From assembly GCF_005280205.1 (NCBI RefSeq), contig NZ_SUND01000004.1:62001-126000 (forward strand): a stretch of DNA of 64,000 nucleotides, in the 5' to 3' direction. The notes below the pieces were generated by a model. The model was not told where the DNA came from. It worked only from the letters and a program-made list of their open reading frames with translations, and searched no databases. The position numbers and the translations under genes were made by a program. How positions within the stretch are numbered: position 1 is the stretch's first letter; each line of letters opens with the position of its first letter. Below are positions 7,438 to 16,950 of this stretch, piece after piece. The DNA comes from Bacillus yapensis (GTDB lineage Bacteria; Bacillota; Bacilli; Bacillales; Cytobacillaceae).

Positions 7438-9549
7438 TTATTCTTTCACTCTCAATAATCGTAAACTGTTCAAAGTCACGATCAACGTTGCCCCCATATC
7501 AGCAAAGATAGCGATCCAGAGAGTTAACCATCCTGGTACCACTAAGAGTAAGGCTAGTGCTTTTACAGCTAATGAAAAGGTGATATTTTGCTTGATTGTC
7601 CAAAGTGCTTTTCGACTTAGTTTAATCGTAAAAGGTAATTTTCTTAAGTCATCTGACATCAAAGCAATATCTGCTGTTTCAAGAGCCGTATCTGTACCAG
7701 CGCCACCCATTGCCACTCCAACGGTTGAGGCCGCTAATGCAGGAGCGTCATTCACGCCATCTCCGACCATGGCTACACTCTTATACTCTTCGCGAAGTGC
7801 TTTAATGAAATGTAATTTATCTTCTGGAAGTAAGTCAGCTTTAATCTCTGAGACTCCGATTTCTTTCCCAATAGTTTCTGCTGTCCTTTTGTTATCACCA
7901 GTCAACATAATCGTTTCAATTCCAAGTTGATGTAGTTTCCGAATAACTGCACTCGATGCTGCTCGCACTTGGTCTGCCACTGCAATTAACCCTAGGATGA
8001 CATCCATAGTCCCGATTATCATGACTGTTTTTCCTTCGCTCTGTAGGTGTTTAATTTGTTCTAAAATAGAGTGCTGCATACGATGTTGGAATATCTCTTC
8101 AAATAGATTTGGACTCCCCATGTAATACATTTCGTTTGCAATTTTTCCTTTGATGCCTTTACCAGTGATTGACTTAAATTCTTCAACAGCTACCTTATGG
8201 AAGTCTAATCCCTTGCTATCTGCCATTTTCGTGATGGCCGTAGCTAATGGATGCTGTGACCCCTTTTCCATTGCTGCAGCAATTGTTAAAAGTTCATCTT
8301 CGGTTTTATCAAAAGTAATGATATTAGTTACCTCAGGTACACCCTTCGTTAGAGTTCCAGTTTTATCAAAAGCAATGGCTTTTATGGAGCCAGCTTCTTC
8401 TAAGTGAATACCGCCTTTAATAAGGACTCCATTTTTCGCTGCGTTTCCGATTGCTGTAACCACAGAGACAGGTGTTGAAACGACCAACGCACAAGGGCAA
8501 CCTACGACTAAAACAGATAAGCCTTGATAAATCCATTCGCTCCAGTCACCACCAAATAATGGTGGAATCACGGCAATTAGAAAAGCTAGTGCGACAATCA
8601 CGGGTGTATAGTATTTTGCGAATTTATCTACAAATGCCTGAGAAGGTGCACGTTCAGCTTGCGCTTCTTCTACTAAATGAATGATTTTCGATAGAGTCGT
8701 ATCTTCGACTAATTTACTCACTTTTACCTCAAGCAAACCTTCTTCATTTAAAGTACCGGCAAATACTTCATCGTTCTTTGATTTCGTTACTGGTACTGAC
8801 TCACCTGTTATGGCAGCTTGATTAATGGTTGATGTTCCTTTTACGACAATTCCGTCCATCGCTAATTTTTGTCCAGGCTTTACAATCATGATATCACCAA
8901 TCTGAATATCCTCGACACTAATCATGAATTCTTGCCCTTTACGACGAATGAGAGCTTCTTTCGGTGCTATGTCCATCAACGATTCAATCGACTGTCGCGC
9001 TTTGTCCATAGAAAAACGCTCTAGCGCTTCACTAATCGCAAAAAGAATAACAACAGTTGCTCCTTCCCCCCATTCTCCAATCATCGCAGCACCAATAATC
9101 GCGATGGTCATAAGGGTGCTCATATCAAACTTAAATCGGCTCAGGTTTTTGAAGCCCTTCATAAATAAGGTATAACCACCAATAATAATCGAGGCTGCAT
9201 ACCCTATTGTTGATAAAATTTGTTCCTCCCCTATCATCCAACTGAGGACAAGTAAAAAGAAGGATATATAGACCTTGTAGTTCTCTTTTTGTTTCCAAAA
9301 AGGTTCAGCTTCTATTCTTTGTTCTTTCTCATGTCGAAGCTTTAAGTTTTCGAAAGCTCCAGCTTTTTCGAGTGCATCTATAGATGTACTTCCGTAAACT
9401 GTAATTTTCGATGCTCCAAAATTAACTTGCGCATCTACAACACCATCCAGGTGTTTGACATTCTCTTCGAACGTCTTAGCACAGCTCGCTCAAGAAAGTC
9501 CTTGTACGCGATAGGTTGTAGAATTTTCAAGAGCTTTTTCTTCAGTCAT
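7438..9549 (-). CDS. cadA: CadA-type P1B metal ATPase with an in-frame TGA at codon 20
   Basis: It is a heavy-metal (Cd/Zn/Pb) exporting P-type ATPase. The long open part (9237 down to 7438) holds TGES, the CPC transport motif (351-353), the phosphorylated Asp395 in DKTGTLTKG, the HP motif (SQHPLA) and GDGVNDAPA. Reading upstream in the same frame to the ATG at 9549, overlapping the cadC stop, gives a standard HMA domain. The one interruption is a TGA at 9490-9492, exactly where the first Cys of GLS-C-AS-C should be; the second Cys is intact. Everything else in the domain ([20 protein letters not shown]) is conserved and in frame. Either this is a nonsense mutation or error that removes the HMA domain and first membrane helix, or UGA is read as selenocysteine (see findings). 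The ribosome site AGAGAGGTG lies within cadC. Confidence 0.8.
9457..9475 (-). other. SECIS-like hairpin downstream of the cadA TGA
   Basis: On the minus strand GACGTTC pairs with GAATGTC (one G-U) around the loop GAAGA. The stem begins 14 bases after the TGA and the loop, starting with G, lies 22 bases after it. That is within the spacing described for bacterial SECIS elements. A hairpin of this size can arise by chance, so this is suggestive only. Confidence 0.3.
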
Positions 9550-9910
9550 TGCCAGTCACCTCTCTCTTGTGAGCTAATGCGATTGTCATGATTTGCTTAA
9601 TATGCTCATCATCAAGGGAATAAAAGGCTAATTTGCCTTCTTTTCGATATTTTACAATCCCTTGCTTATGAAGAGTTCTAAGATGGTGTGACGCGGTTGC
9701 AACACTAGAACCAATAATATTCGCAACATCACAGACACAAAGCTCGTCATCCTGACACAAGGCAAAAGTGACTTTTGCCCGATTTTCATCTGCTAGTGCT
9801 TTAAATAACAGAGCCACTTCTGATAATTTTTCTTTTTGCATTTCACCCTGAATTCGTTTGACTTTAGGTTCGTCATAACAATAGATATCACAAGTATCTT
9901 TTGAACGCAT
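9542..9910 (-). CDS. cadC: CadC, ArsR/SmtB-family metal-responsive repressor
   Basis: A 122-residue winged-helix repressor of the cad operon that releases DNA on binding Cd, Pb or Zn. Every ligand known from plasmid pI258 CadC is present at the same number: Cys7, Cys11, Cys58 and Cys60 (ELCVCD) for the alpha3N site, and Asp101, His103, His114, Glu117 for the alpha5 zinc site. The start at 9910 is chosen because GAAAGGAAG precedes it; an ATG 24 bases upstream lacks a ribosome site. The stop overlaps the cadA ATG by 8 bases, which suggests translational coupling. It is likely autoregulated through the upstream operator. Confidence 0.93.
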   Translation of the reverse strand: MRSKDTCDIYCYDEPKVKRIQGEMQKEKLSEVALLFKALADENRAKVTFALCQDDELCVCDVANIIGSSVATASHHLRTLHKQGIVKYRKEGKLAFYSLDDEHIKQIMTIALAHKREVTGND

Positions 9911-9950
9911 TGTGATCTTCCTTTCATCATTCAAATGAAGATTTGATTGT

Positions 9951-9980
9951 ATTATAAACTATCAGACACAGTATATTCAA
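9951..9980 (-). promoter_or_regulatory. cad operon promoter
   Basis: Minus strand -35 TTGAAT (9975-9980) and perfect -10 TATAAT (9951-9956), 18-bp spacer. The -35 lies inside the operator palindrome, as expected for a CadC-repressed promoter. Confidence 0.7.
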
Positions 9981-9994
9981 ATAAATGTTTGAAT
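9975..9994. promoter_or_regulatory. CadC operator (cadO-like palindrome)
   Basis: Perfect inverted repeat ATTCAAA-6-TTTGAAT overlapping the -35. The sequence closely resembles staphylococcal cadO. A weaker second copy, ATTCAAA-5-ATTTGAT, lies at 9929-9947 in the leader. Confidence 0.75.
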
Positions 9995-10003
9995 GATAAT
10001 CGT

Positions 10004-10034
10004 AAAAAAAAGAACTAGGCTCTCCCTAGTTCTT
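10004..10034 (-). terminator. Terminator of the diguanylate cyclase gene
   Basis: Stem AAAGAACTAGG / CCTAGTTCTTT with a GAGAG-type loop, then a T8 run. The TAG stop codon of the gene is inside the 3' arm of the stem. Confidence 0.85.
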
Positions 10035-11052
10035 TAGCATCTATTCGATTCACTTGATTTTTTCCATTTGTTTTAGATTGATATAACGCGACGTCTGCTC
10101 GTTTAAACAAGCTTTCCTTCGTGTCTCCTGCTCTATAGCTAGTGACTCCGAAGCTGGCAGTGACATGGCCAACTTTCGTGAAACTATAATAATCGACAGT
10201 TCTTCTGAGATCTTCTGCCAACTTCATTGCATCTGAGCCAGAAGTATGTGAAAAGACCATGAATTCTTCTCCACCCCATCTTCCAAACATATCTTTCTCT
10301 GAAAGATGTTGACTAATCAGTTTTGTAAACTCTTGTAGCACTTCATCTCCAACATCATGGCCATAGTGATCATTGATCGACTTGAAATTATCAATATCCA
10401 GCAGAATAACCGATAGATCATCATTCGTTTTTAAATGGTTATCTAAATATAAATACATCTTTCGACGATTCGCAATTTCTGTTAGAGGATCTACATAAGC
10501 ATTGGATTTAATTGATTTTAATTCTGTAAAAGTACCCAGTGCAAATTGTAAATAATAGAATGCTAAAATATAGATTATATTCGCTAAATAGTATTTGACC
10601 AAGGAATCCATCGCATATGTCTGTATCTCTGTAATATAAGGGATGCCTAAACATAGTGTTATGAAAAAGAGTATCAATGAGAGGAGTAAGCCCTTTTTTC
10701 TACCTAAGCTTAAGTACATAAAAACAACAATTAATGGCATAAACATTGAGAAATCACCAATTGACTCATTTTTTGCAATTAAATTTTCATGAACACCTTG
10801 GTGAAATTGAGTAATCTGATGAATACTCACAAAAACTAAATTAGATAATTCTACAAAACGGAATAAAATTCTCTTATAAATCAATATCCATCCGATTGAA
10901 AAATAGAGGATTAATAGGAAATCCACATAGAAGCCAACTCCAACGGAGGCATCAAACAAATTATTCATGATGAGCGCGAAGATGAGAAATGGTACTGCAA
11001 ATAAATACAGTTTTCTCTTTAGTTCTTCTAAATTCTCTACTTGCTGTGCCAT
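10015..11052 (-). CDS. Membrane-bound GGDEF diguanylate cyclase
   Basis: A 345-residue protein with about five or six membrane helices in residues 15-175 (a MASE-like sensory module) and a C-terminal GGDEF domain. The active loop is GGEEF (about 260-264), a functional variant, and the Mg-binding LLDIDNFKSIND motif is intact, so it should make c-di-GMP from two GTP. The allosteric I-site RxxD is not conserved (SEKD), which suggests no product inhibition. Start at 11052: AAGGGGACATGT gives correct spacing, while the ATG 18 bases upstream has no site. The input signal is unknown. Confidence 0.88.
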   Translation of the reverse strand: MAQQVENLEELKRKLYLFAVPFLIFALIMNNLFDASVGVGFYVDFLLILYFSIGWILIYKRILFRFVELSNLVFVSIHQITQFHQGVHENLIAKNESIGDFSMFMPLIVVFMYLSLGRKKGLLLSLILFFITLCLGIPYITEIQTYAMDSLVKYYLANIIYILAFYYLQFALGTFTELKSIKSNAYVDPLTEIANRRKMYLYLDNHLKTNDDLSVILLDIDNFKSINDHYGHDVGDEVLQEFTKLISQHLSEKDMFGRWGGEEFMVFSHTSGSDAMKLAEDLRRTVDYYSFTKVGHVTASFGVTSYRAGDTKESLFKRADVALYQSKTNGKNQVNRIDAKELGRA

Positions 11053-11187
11053 ACATGTCCCCTTTTTCATGAAAAAAAGCTAATCGAGTGAGATTAACTT
11101 TACTTATAATGACGATTTGAACTATTCCTTGGCACATTGCCAGCTTGTTTTAACAATATAATTATATTACAGGACTTAGGTTTGCCG

Positions 11188-11805
11188 CTAGTTAAATGTT
11201 TGAGACTCGAGCAAGTTTAATGCCTTTTTTTGAGCCTCTTCATCAATTCGATATATTTCGTCTAAAAGTGAACTAAGTCTATCATTTTTTTCTTGCTTAG
11301 AGAGTGGTAGATTCTTAATAATCTCGCGCGACTTCGCTAAAAACTCCAGATAGCTTGTCCAGCTATCATCAAATTGAGCTTCTAACTCCTTCTTTAATTT
11401 TCGCGTAAGCTTCGGACTTGCTCCACCAGTAGAAATCGCTAATTGGAGATGACCGCGACGTACAGTCGCAGGAAATTGTACATTCCCCTCTTCGCCCTTG
11501 TCGACAACACATACGAGTTGGTTCGGGGATAAGGTTTCGGCTAAAGCTTGATTTACTTCACGACTATTTGTGGCAAGAATAACGAGAAAAGCATCCACAA
11601 AGTCTCTTGGCGTAGCTGCCCTGGTTATCAGCTCAAACCCATATTGTTCCGATAAATCGAACACCTCTTCATTAAATTGGGGAGCAATAAACGTAATGAT
11701 TGCTTTTTCATTTGCTAACGTCTTTCCTTTACGTGCAGCAATTGTACCCCCGCCGACGATGAGCACTCTTTTACCTGTCAGATTAACCATTAAGGATTGC
11801 ATCAT
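11188..11805 (-). CDS. sirC: Precorrin-2 dehydrogenase (SirC/YlnF, Met8-like)
   Basis: It oxidises precorrin-2 to sirohydrochlorin with NAD+, the middle step of siroheme synthesis for sulfite reductase. About 205 residues, with the NAD-binding loop VLIVGGGTIAARK near residues 14-26, and STGGASPKLTRKLKKELE, typical of Met8/CysG N-terminal domains. It lacks the fused methyltransferase of CysG, which here is the separate sumT. The start at 11805 follows GAAGGGACGAAGC inside the 3' end of sirB, giving a 23-base overlap. It is the last gene of the sulfate operon. No clear terminator is visible downstream. Confidence 0.9.
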   Translation of the reverse strand: MMQSLMVNLTGKRVLIVGGGTIAARKGKTLANEKAIITFIAPQFNEEVFDLSEQYGFELITRAATPRDFVDAFLVILATNSREVNQALAETLSPNQLVCVVDKGEEGNVQFPATVRRGHLQLAISTGGASPKLTRKLKKELEAQFDDSWTSYLEFLAKSREIIKNLPLSKQEKNDRLSSLLDEIYRIDEEAQKKALNLLESQTFN

Positions 11806-12526
11806 GCTTCGTCCCTTCAGTCGCGATTTGGACAACGACGTCTTCCATCACCTTGTGTCGGCTTAAAGGATCAATTTGAATCACTTTTGGTCCTCGTTTT
11901 TTGCACCATAGGATCACTTCTGATAGAAGCAATCCAGAAAATAGCAAATAAGGAATCACTATGACGCGTTGTGTAGCTTCTTCAAGCATTACTTCTAAGC
12001 CATCATGGAATTTTGGTTCGGCTGCAGCTAAATAACAACTGGAAATCCTTGCAACACAAAGACGTTCCTGAATGCCTTTTTCAATTTCAGAAAATGCCGT
12101 GTGAATCTCTGGATCACTACTGCCCCTTCCGACGATTAAAATCGAATCCTCACTGGTCAAGTCCAGAACATTCTCACGAACAAGCTCAGCGATCGCGTCA
12201 AGAATATTTTCCTGAACGCCGAATGCCTGTTGTAATGTAATGGGAATCTGAGGATGACGTGTTTGAATAGCAGCAAGCTCGGCTGGGATGTCATGCTTCA
12301 TATGACCAGCGGTAAGAAGAAGGATTGGAACAACTGACACTTCTGTTGCCCCTCTCTCTACGCAACGCTGAAACCCTTCATCAATGGAAGGGCTAGAGAG
12401 TTCGAGAAAGCTAATCTCTTGGATCGGAGTATCAACTTTTGCCATGACTTTTTGTAAAAATGCTTTCGCTTCGTTTTCGCCTTTTTTTGAACGTGTACCA
12501 TGACCGACATATAGGATCGCTTTCAT
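11783..12526 (-). CDS. sirB: Sirohydrochlorin ferrochelatase (SirB/CbiX family)
   Basis: It inserts Fe2+ into sirohydrochlorin to give siroheme. The 247-residue double-repeat CbiX architecture matches Bacillus SirB/YlnE. The N-terminal half begins ILYVGHGTRSKKGE, with catalytic His9, and LLLTAGHMKHDIP supplies the second His region. The C-terminal half contains the RGSSDPEIH repeat of the same fold. It is the penultimate gene of the operon, overlapping sirC, and the start is preceded by GGAAGGGAG. Confidence 0.92.
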   Translation of the reverse strand: MKAILYVGHGTRSKKGENEAKAFLQKVMAKVDTPIQEISFLELSSPSIDEGFQRCVERGATEVSVVPILLLTAGHMKHDIPAELAAIQTRHPQIPITLQQAFGVQENILDAIAELVRENVLDLTSEDSILIVGRGSSDPEIHTAFSEIEKGIQERLCVARISSCYLAAAEPKFHDGLEVMLEEATQRVIVIPYLLFSGLLLSEVILWCKKRGPKVIQIDPLSRHKVMEDVVVQIATEGTKHDAILNG

Positions 12527-12545
12527 CTACGATTCTCCCTTCCTA

Positions 12546-13310
12546 CTAATCTTGCGTTGCTGGGATGATTTGATTAAACCAACTCAATTCTTCGTTTAAA
12601 CGGACTACCTCACCGATCACCGTCATACTTGGATTAGTAATCCCCGCTGTTTTTACATCATCGACAATGGTTTTAAGTGTACCAACAACGGTTTGTTGTG
12701 TAGGTAACGTGCCCCAATGGATGAGTGCAATCGGTGTGTCCGGTGATTTTCCATGTTTGATAAGATTACTCACAATCGAGGCAAGATGAGTGACGCCCAT
12801 ATAAATACAGATCGTATCTACGCCTTTGGCTAAATGAGACCACTGCTGTTCAGCCTCTTCATCGCCAGCTTGATGTCCGGTAATGAAGGCGAAGCTTTTG
12901 CTAATATGGCGATGGGTGACGGGGATGCCTGCGTACGCTGCAGCTCCAATTCCAGCAGTAATGCCTGGAACGACCTCAAATGGAATTTGATTTTTCACAC
13001 AAACCTCTGCTTCTTCTCCACCACGACCAAAAACAAAAGGATCGCCGCCTTTTAAGCGGACGACCTGGTGTCCTTCTGTCGCGTATTTCACTAAATTTTG
13101 ATTGATCGCTTCTTGTTGTATAACATGGGCTTTTGGATCTTTTCCGCAAAAAATCGCTTGAGCCCCTTCCTTTGCGTAAGTAAGTAGTTCCGGATTGACT
13201 AATCGATCATATAAAATGATGTCTGCTTGCTGGAGGTATCGTAAACCTTTTACTGTGATTAATTCTGGATCGCCTGGTCCTGCACCAACTAAATAGACTT
13301 TGCCAACCAT
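12546..13310 (-). CDS. sumT: Uroporphyrinogen-III C-methyltransferase
   Basis: SAM-dependent methylation of uroporphyrinogen III at C2 and C7 yields precorrin-2, the first committed siroheme step. This 254-residue single-domain SUMT (YlnD type) has the N-terminal VGAGPGDPELITVKG motif, ILYDRLV, and the SAM-pocket motif RLKGGDPFVFGRGGEEAE. Its place between cysC and sirB gives the same order as the B. subtilis yln genes. The start is preceded by GGGAAGAACG. It is likely transcribed with the sulfate genes upstream. Confidence 0.92.
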   Translation of the reverse strand: MVGKVYLVGAGPGDPELITVKGLRYLQQADIILYDRLVNPELLTYAKEGAQAIFCGKDPKAHVIQQEAINQNLVKYATEGHQVVRLKGGDPFVFGRGGEEAEVCVKNQIPFEVVPGITAGIGAAAYAGIPVTHRHISKSFAFITGHQAGDEEAEQQWSHLAKGVDTICIYMGVTHLASIVSNLIKHGKSPDTPIALIHWGTLPTQQTVVGTLKTIVDDVKTAGITNPSMTVIGEVVRLNEELSWFNQIIPATQD

Positions 13311-13332
13311 AGAACGTTCTTCCCTTCAATAG

Positions 13333-13929
13333 CTAAATAATATGTTTTTCTTCTAAAAAAGTAAGTATCTTTTCCACTGCTTCTGACACAGTTAATTCGT
13401 GTGAAGCTATTGTTAATTCTGGTTTCTCAGGAGCTTCATAAGGAGAATGAATGCCAGTGAAGTCCTTGATTTCCCCTTTACGGGCTTTCTGATAGAGTTT
13501 TTTCGGGTCTCTACGTTCACATTCCTCTATTGGACAATCAATATAAATTTCAATAAATTCTCCTTCTTCAAAAAGAGCTCTCACCTGATCTCTGTCAGAG
13601 CGAAATGGAGAAATAAATGCTGTTGTCACAATTTTACCACTATCAACGAAAAGTTTGGCAACTTCTCCAATTCGTCTAATATTTTCCGTGCGATCGGCAT
13701 CAGAGAAACCTAGGTCACGATTTAGGCCATGACGGATATTATCTCCATCGAGGACATACTCATCAATGCCTTGACGAAAAAGCTCATTCGAAACTGCATT
13801 GGCAATCGTGGATTTTCCGGAGCCAGATAGTCCTGTGAACCAGAGGACGCAGCTTCCATGTCCATTCTGATTGCGACGATCTTGTTTTGCTACTGTTGCT
13901 TCATGCCATGTAAGATTCGTAGATTTCAC
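13333..13929 (-). CDS. cysC: Adenylylsulfate kinase
   Basis: It phosphorylates APS with ATP to give PAPS. The 198-residue protein has its P-loop GLSGSGKST at residues 33-41, the substrate-binding DGDNIRHGLNRDLGFS segment (Ser/Asp/Arg cluster), and FISPFRSDRD, all diagnostic of APS kinase. It lies three bases after sat, so the two are co-transcribed and probably coupled. Together with CysH, the operon can feed PAPS or APS into reduction. Confidence 0.94.
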   Translation of the reverse strand: MKSTNLTWHEATVAKQDRRNQNGHGSCVLWFTGLSGSGKSTIANAVSNELFRQGIDEYVLDGDNIRHGLNRDLGFSDADRTENIRRIGEVAKLFVDSGKIVTTAFISPFRSDRDQVRALFEEGEFIEIYIDCPIEECERRDPKKLYQKARKGEIKDFTGIHSPYEAPEKPELTIASHELTVSEAVEKILTFLEEKHII

Positions 13930-13932
13930 CGC

Positions 13933-15096
13933 TCATCGTCCTCCTGTTACAACAGTTGTTTCCTTCATGCCTTCGATTAACACTTCCACTACTTCTTTGC
14001 GGCTAAAGGTGGATGGAGGCAAGACGCCATCGCGTAGCATTTCACGAACCTTTGTACCAGATAAAATCACACGATCTTCCTTGCTATGTGGGCAGGTCTT
14101 ATCTGAAGCCATTCCCTCACACTTTGTGCAGTAAAAGCTATGTTCAAAAAAGAGTGGCTTAATTCCAAGCTCTTCTTCGGTAAATTCGCTAAAAATACGT
14201 TGGGCATCATATGTTCCGTAGTAATTTCCAACACCTGCATGGTCTCTTCCGACAATGAAATGTGTGCAACCGAAATTTTTACGAGCAATCGCATGAAAGA
14301 TCGCTTCTCTTGGACCAGCATAGCGCATTGCTGCTGGGTAGACCCCAAGATGAACTCTTTCCGCTGGATAATAGTTTTCTAGTAAAACACGATAGCTTTT
14401 TAGACGAACATCAGCTGGGATATCATCCGATTTCGTTTCACCAACGAGTGGATTGACAAACAGACCATCGACGGTTTCTAATGCAGCCTTTTGAATATAT
14501 TCATGGGCACGGTGAATGGGATTTCTCGTTTGGAAGCCAACAATGGTTTTCCAACCTTTTTCCTCGAATAATGCCCGCGTATCTTTCGGCTCATACCATA
14601 CATCAGAAAATAAGCCTTTTTCAGATTTCTTAACTAAGACGATGTCACCCGCCACATACAAATCTCCTCGTTCGAAAAGACGTTTCACGCCTGGATGAGC
14701 TATTTCTTCTGTTTTGTAAACATTAAGGGCTTCTTTTTGTAAATTGGGTTCATACCATTCAGACACGGTAATGACCCCATATACTTCTCCTTTGTATTCG
14801 AGCTTATAGGATTCACCGGCAACTAAGGTATTGGCGACCTCGTGGCTTACTGGAAGTGTGACTGGAATCGACCAGACGGTCCCATCTGCAAGACGCATAT
14901 TTTCTACAACTGCTTCATAATCTTTTTGCCCTAAAAAGCCTGTTAATGGACTAAAGAGCCCGATTCCAATTAATTCTAAATCACTTAAGGCAATTGTATC
15001 AATAGTGATTGTATTTTTTACGGTAGTTAGATCATATTCTGGGTGAAATAATTGAACAAGAGTTCCTCCATGAGGTTTCGGTAAAAATGACAACAC
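13933..15096 (-). CDS. sat: Sulfate adenylyltransferase (ATP sulfurylase)
   Basis: It activates sulfate with ATP to APS plus pyrophosphate. About 387 residues, the size of the homo-oligomeric bacterial Sat. The ATP-binding [12 protein letters not shown] and GRDHAGVG motifs are complete, and the zinc-type cluster [15 protein letters not shown] is present. No ATG is available near the N-terminus; GTG at 15096 lies six bases after AAAGGA and is my choice, with TTG codons at 15102 and 15093 as alternatives. The N-terminal [10 protein letters not shown] matches Bacillus Sat. It is third in the operon after cysH and cysP. Confidence 0.93.
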   Translation of the reverse strand: MLSFLPKPHGGTLVQLFHPEYDLTTVKNTITIDTIALSDLELIGIGLFSPLTGFLGQKDYEAVVENMRLADGTVWSIPVTLPVSHEVANTLVAGESYKLEYKGEVYGVITVSEWYEPNLQKEALNVYKTEEIAHPGVKRLFERGDLYVAGDIVLVKKSEKGLFSDVWYEPKDTRALFEEKGWKTIVGFQTRNPIHRAHEYIQKAALETVDGLFVNPLVGETKSDDIPADVRLKSYRVLLENYYPAERVHLGVYPAAMRYAGPREAIFHAIARKNFGCTHFIVGRDHAGVGNYYGTYDAQRIFSEFTEEELGIKPLFFEHSFYCTKCEGMASDKTCPHSKEDRVILSGTKVREMLRDGVLPPSTFSRKEVVEVLIEGMKETTVVTGGR

Positions 15097-15130
15097 AATC
15101 AATCCTTTCAGCTAATTATATAGTGAGAGT

Positions 15131-16198
15131 TTATGAATCCTCTCTTGCTTTAGTAGTTAGAATAATTTCATGGTCTCTTCTTTTCATTAAAGATACAATT
15201 CCGAGAGCAGCAATCAGTACGCCGACCACGACGATAACTGGGTAGAAATTCTTCTCAATAATGATTTGGATGAGCGAATAAGAAAGTACCATTGAAATCA
15301 CGGGTGATACGATCCACACGGTAAGTAATTGGACGACAATTTTCTTTTTTAAAACTGCTATTCCGTCTTTTGCAAATCCGATGCCTATAATTGAGCTTGT
15401 CGTAATTTGGGTTAATGGGACTGGAATTCCAAAAATCGATGCGATTGTTACAATGGTTGCTCCAGTGCCAGAAATGATACAGCCGTCTTCCAGTCGTATG
15501 GTGGTAATTTTCTTCCCATTCGTTTCTAATACTTTTTTTCCTAAAATAAGGGCACCTAGGGCAACGAATATTCCACCCAAAAAAATGCCTGAATGGGTTG
15601 ACATGATGCCAGCTGCAACGAGTGGCCCAACCGCATTAGCTACGTTATTCATCCCGGCTGAAAATGCCTCAAACATCCCCATAAAAACCACTAATAATGG
15701 TAAAACCTTGAGTGCTACTGATGTTTTCAGAACTTTTTTCATTACAGGTATTTTTAATAAAAATGAAGCTGCAAGAGCTAATAAAAAGGCAATGAATGGA
15801 GTCAGGAGCCAATACAACATAATCCATAATAGATTTTGTAGAAATAGAGTTTGATAGACAATTCCTACCCCAACAATGGAACCTACGACTACTTCGCTTG
15901 TAGATAGTGGAATTCCTAAAACATTGGCTAAGAATAACGATAGTGAAGCTGATAACAACACAATGATCGTTATTGAGACTGTGAATGTATTACTTGGCAC
16001 AATGTCGTTTCCTAATGTTTTGACGACTTCACCACCACCGAAGTAGGCTCCAAGAAATACGGCAATCGCACAAAGAATCAGTGCCATTCTCTTTTTGACA
16101 ACTCCGGAACCATAAGAAATACCCATTGAGGCTGCAGCGCCGCTTGCACCTATATTGATTGCAAAAAATAGTCCAATGAGAATGGCGATAACAATCAA
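15131..16198 (-). CDS. cysP: Sulfate permease of the PiT family
   Basis: A 355-residue polytopic membrane protein of the inorganic phosphate transporter family whose Bacillus member, CysP, carries sulfate. The duplicated PiT signature is visible: INIGASGAAASMGISYGS near the N-terminus and SAGMNNVANAVGPLVAAG in the middle, plus about ten hydrophobic helices. The position between cysH and sat supports sulfate rather than phosphate as substrate. The start is TTG at 16198 with GGAGG eight bases upstream; no ATG fits. Confidence 0.9.
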   Translation of the reverse strand: MIVIAILIGLFFAINIGASGAAASMGISYGSGVVKKRMALILCAIAVFLGAYFGGGEVVKTLGNDIVPSNTFTVSITIIVLLSASLSLFLANVLGIPLSTSEVVVGSIVGVGIVYQTLFLQNLLWIMLYWLLTPFIAFLLALAASFLLKIPVMKKVLKTSVALKVLPLLVVFMGMFEAFSAGMNNVANAVGPLVAAGIMSTHSGIFLGGIFVALGALILGKKVLETNGKKITTIRLEDGCIISGTGATIVTIASIFGIPVPLTQITTSSIIGIGFAKDGIAVLKKKIVVQLLTVWIVSPVISMVLSYSLIQIIIEKNFYPVIVVVGVLIAALGIVSLMKRRDHEIILTTKAREDS

Positions 16199-16212
16199 TT
16201 GGACAACCTCCT

Positions 16213-16929
16213 CTAGCTAGTGTGCAAACCGCACTCCGTTTTACTATTTCCAGTCCAACGACCTGCTCTTGAATCTCCATCAGCTAAGACCGCTTGTGTA
16301 CAAGGGAAGCAGCCGATGCTCGGGTAATTGTGATCGTGTAATTCATTGTATGGTAGGTCGTGTTCGCGGATATACGCCCATACCTCATCCCAAGTCCAAT
16401 GAATTAGGGGACAAATTTTGATGTTTTTGAACTTATCATCTTTATTGATGAATTCAGTGTTCGCTCTTGTTGGTGATTGCTCTCTTCTGAGGCCTGAGAT
16501 CCATGCTTCTTTCGTACTTAAAGTTTCGCGTAATGGTACGACTTTGCGAATATGACAGCATTTGTTCGGGTCTCTTTTCCATAGCGCCGTGCCATATTCA
16601 GCCGCTTGTTCATCTAATGTCAGTGCTGGTTTCTTCTTCTCAATTTGCAGTGATGGAAAGCGTTCTTCGATCTTTTTAATCACGTCATAGGTTTCAGGGA
16701 AATGTAAATCTGTATCTAAAAATACGATTTTAGCATCAGGTTTCACTTGTGCAATGATATCAATTAACACAATAGCCTCGGCCCCAAAGCTTGATGCATA
16801 GACAATTTTCTCGTCGTTATAAACGTTATAGGCCCATTCTAAAACAGAGCGTGCACCCTTTGTTTCATCCTCGATCGCGAATGAGTCGGAAATAGATTGC
16901 CAATTTTCGTAGGTTACAATCCCTTTCAT
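16213..16929 (-). CDS. cysH: Phosphoadenosine/adenosine phosphosulfate reductase
   Basis: It reduces PAPS or APS to sulfite with thioredoxin. The 238-residue protein has the PP-loop ASSFGAEA (46-53), the R-x-x-Q-S motif LRREQSPTR, and the C-terminal catalytic Cys233 in TECGLH. Cys124-Cys125 plus Cys207-x2-Cys210 form the [4Fe-4S] signature characteristic of APS-capable reductases, so it probably accepts both substrates as reported for Bacillus CysH. It is the first gene of the seven-gene operon. The AAAAGGAGG ribosome site lies at the edge of a MITE-like element that forms its leader. Confidence 0.95.
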   Translation of the reverse strand: MKGIVTYENWQSISDSFAIEDETKGARSVLEWAYNVYNDEKIVYASSFGAEAIVLIDIIAQVKPDAKIVFLDTDLHFPETYDVIKKIEERFPSLQIEKKKPALTLDEQAAEYGTALWKRDPNKCCHIRKVVPLRETLSTKEAWISGLRREQSPTRANTEFINKDDKFKNIKICPLIHWTWDEVWAYIREHDLPYNELHDHNYPSIGCFPCTQAVLADGDSRAGRWTGNSKTECGLHTS

Positions 16930-16950
16930 TGGTTAAAACCTCCTTTTATT

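Noticed and set aside
15381-15854. 157-codon plus-strand frame inside cysP
   Set aside because: It is the antisense shadow of a well-supported membrane protein and has no ribosome site or homology.
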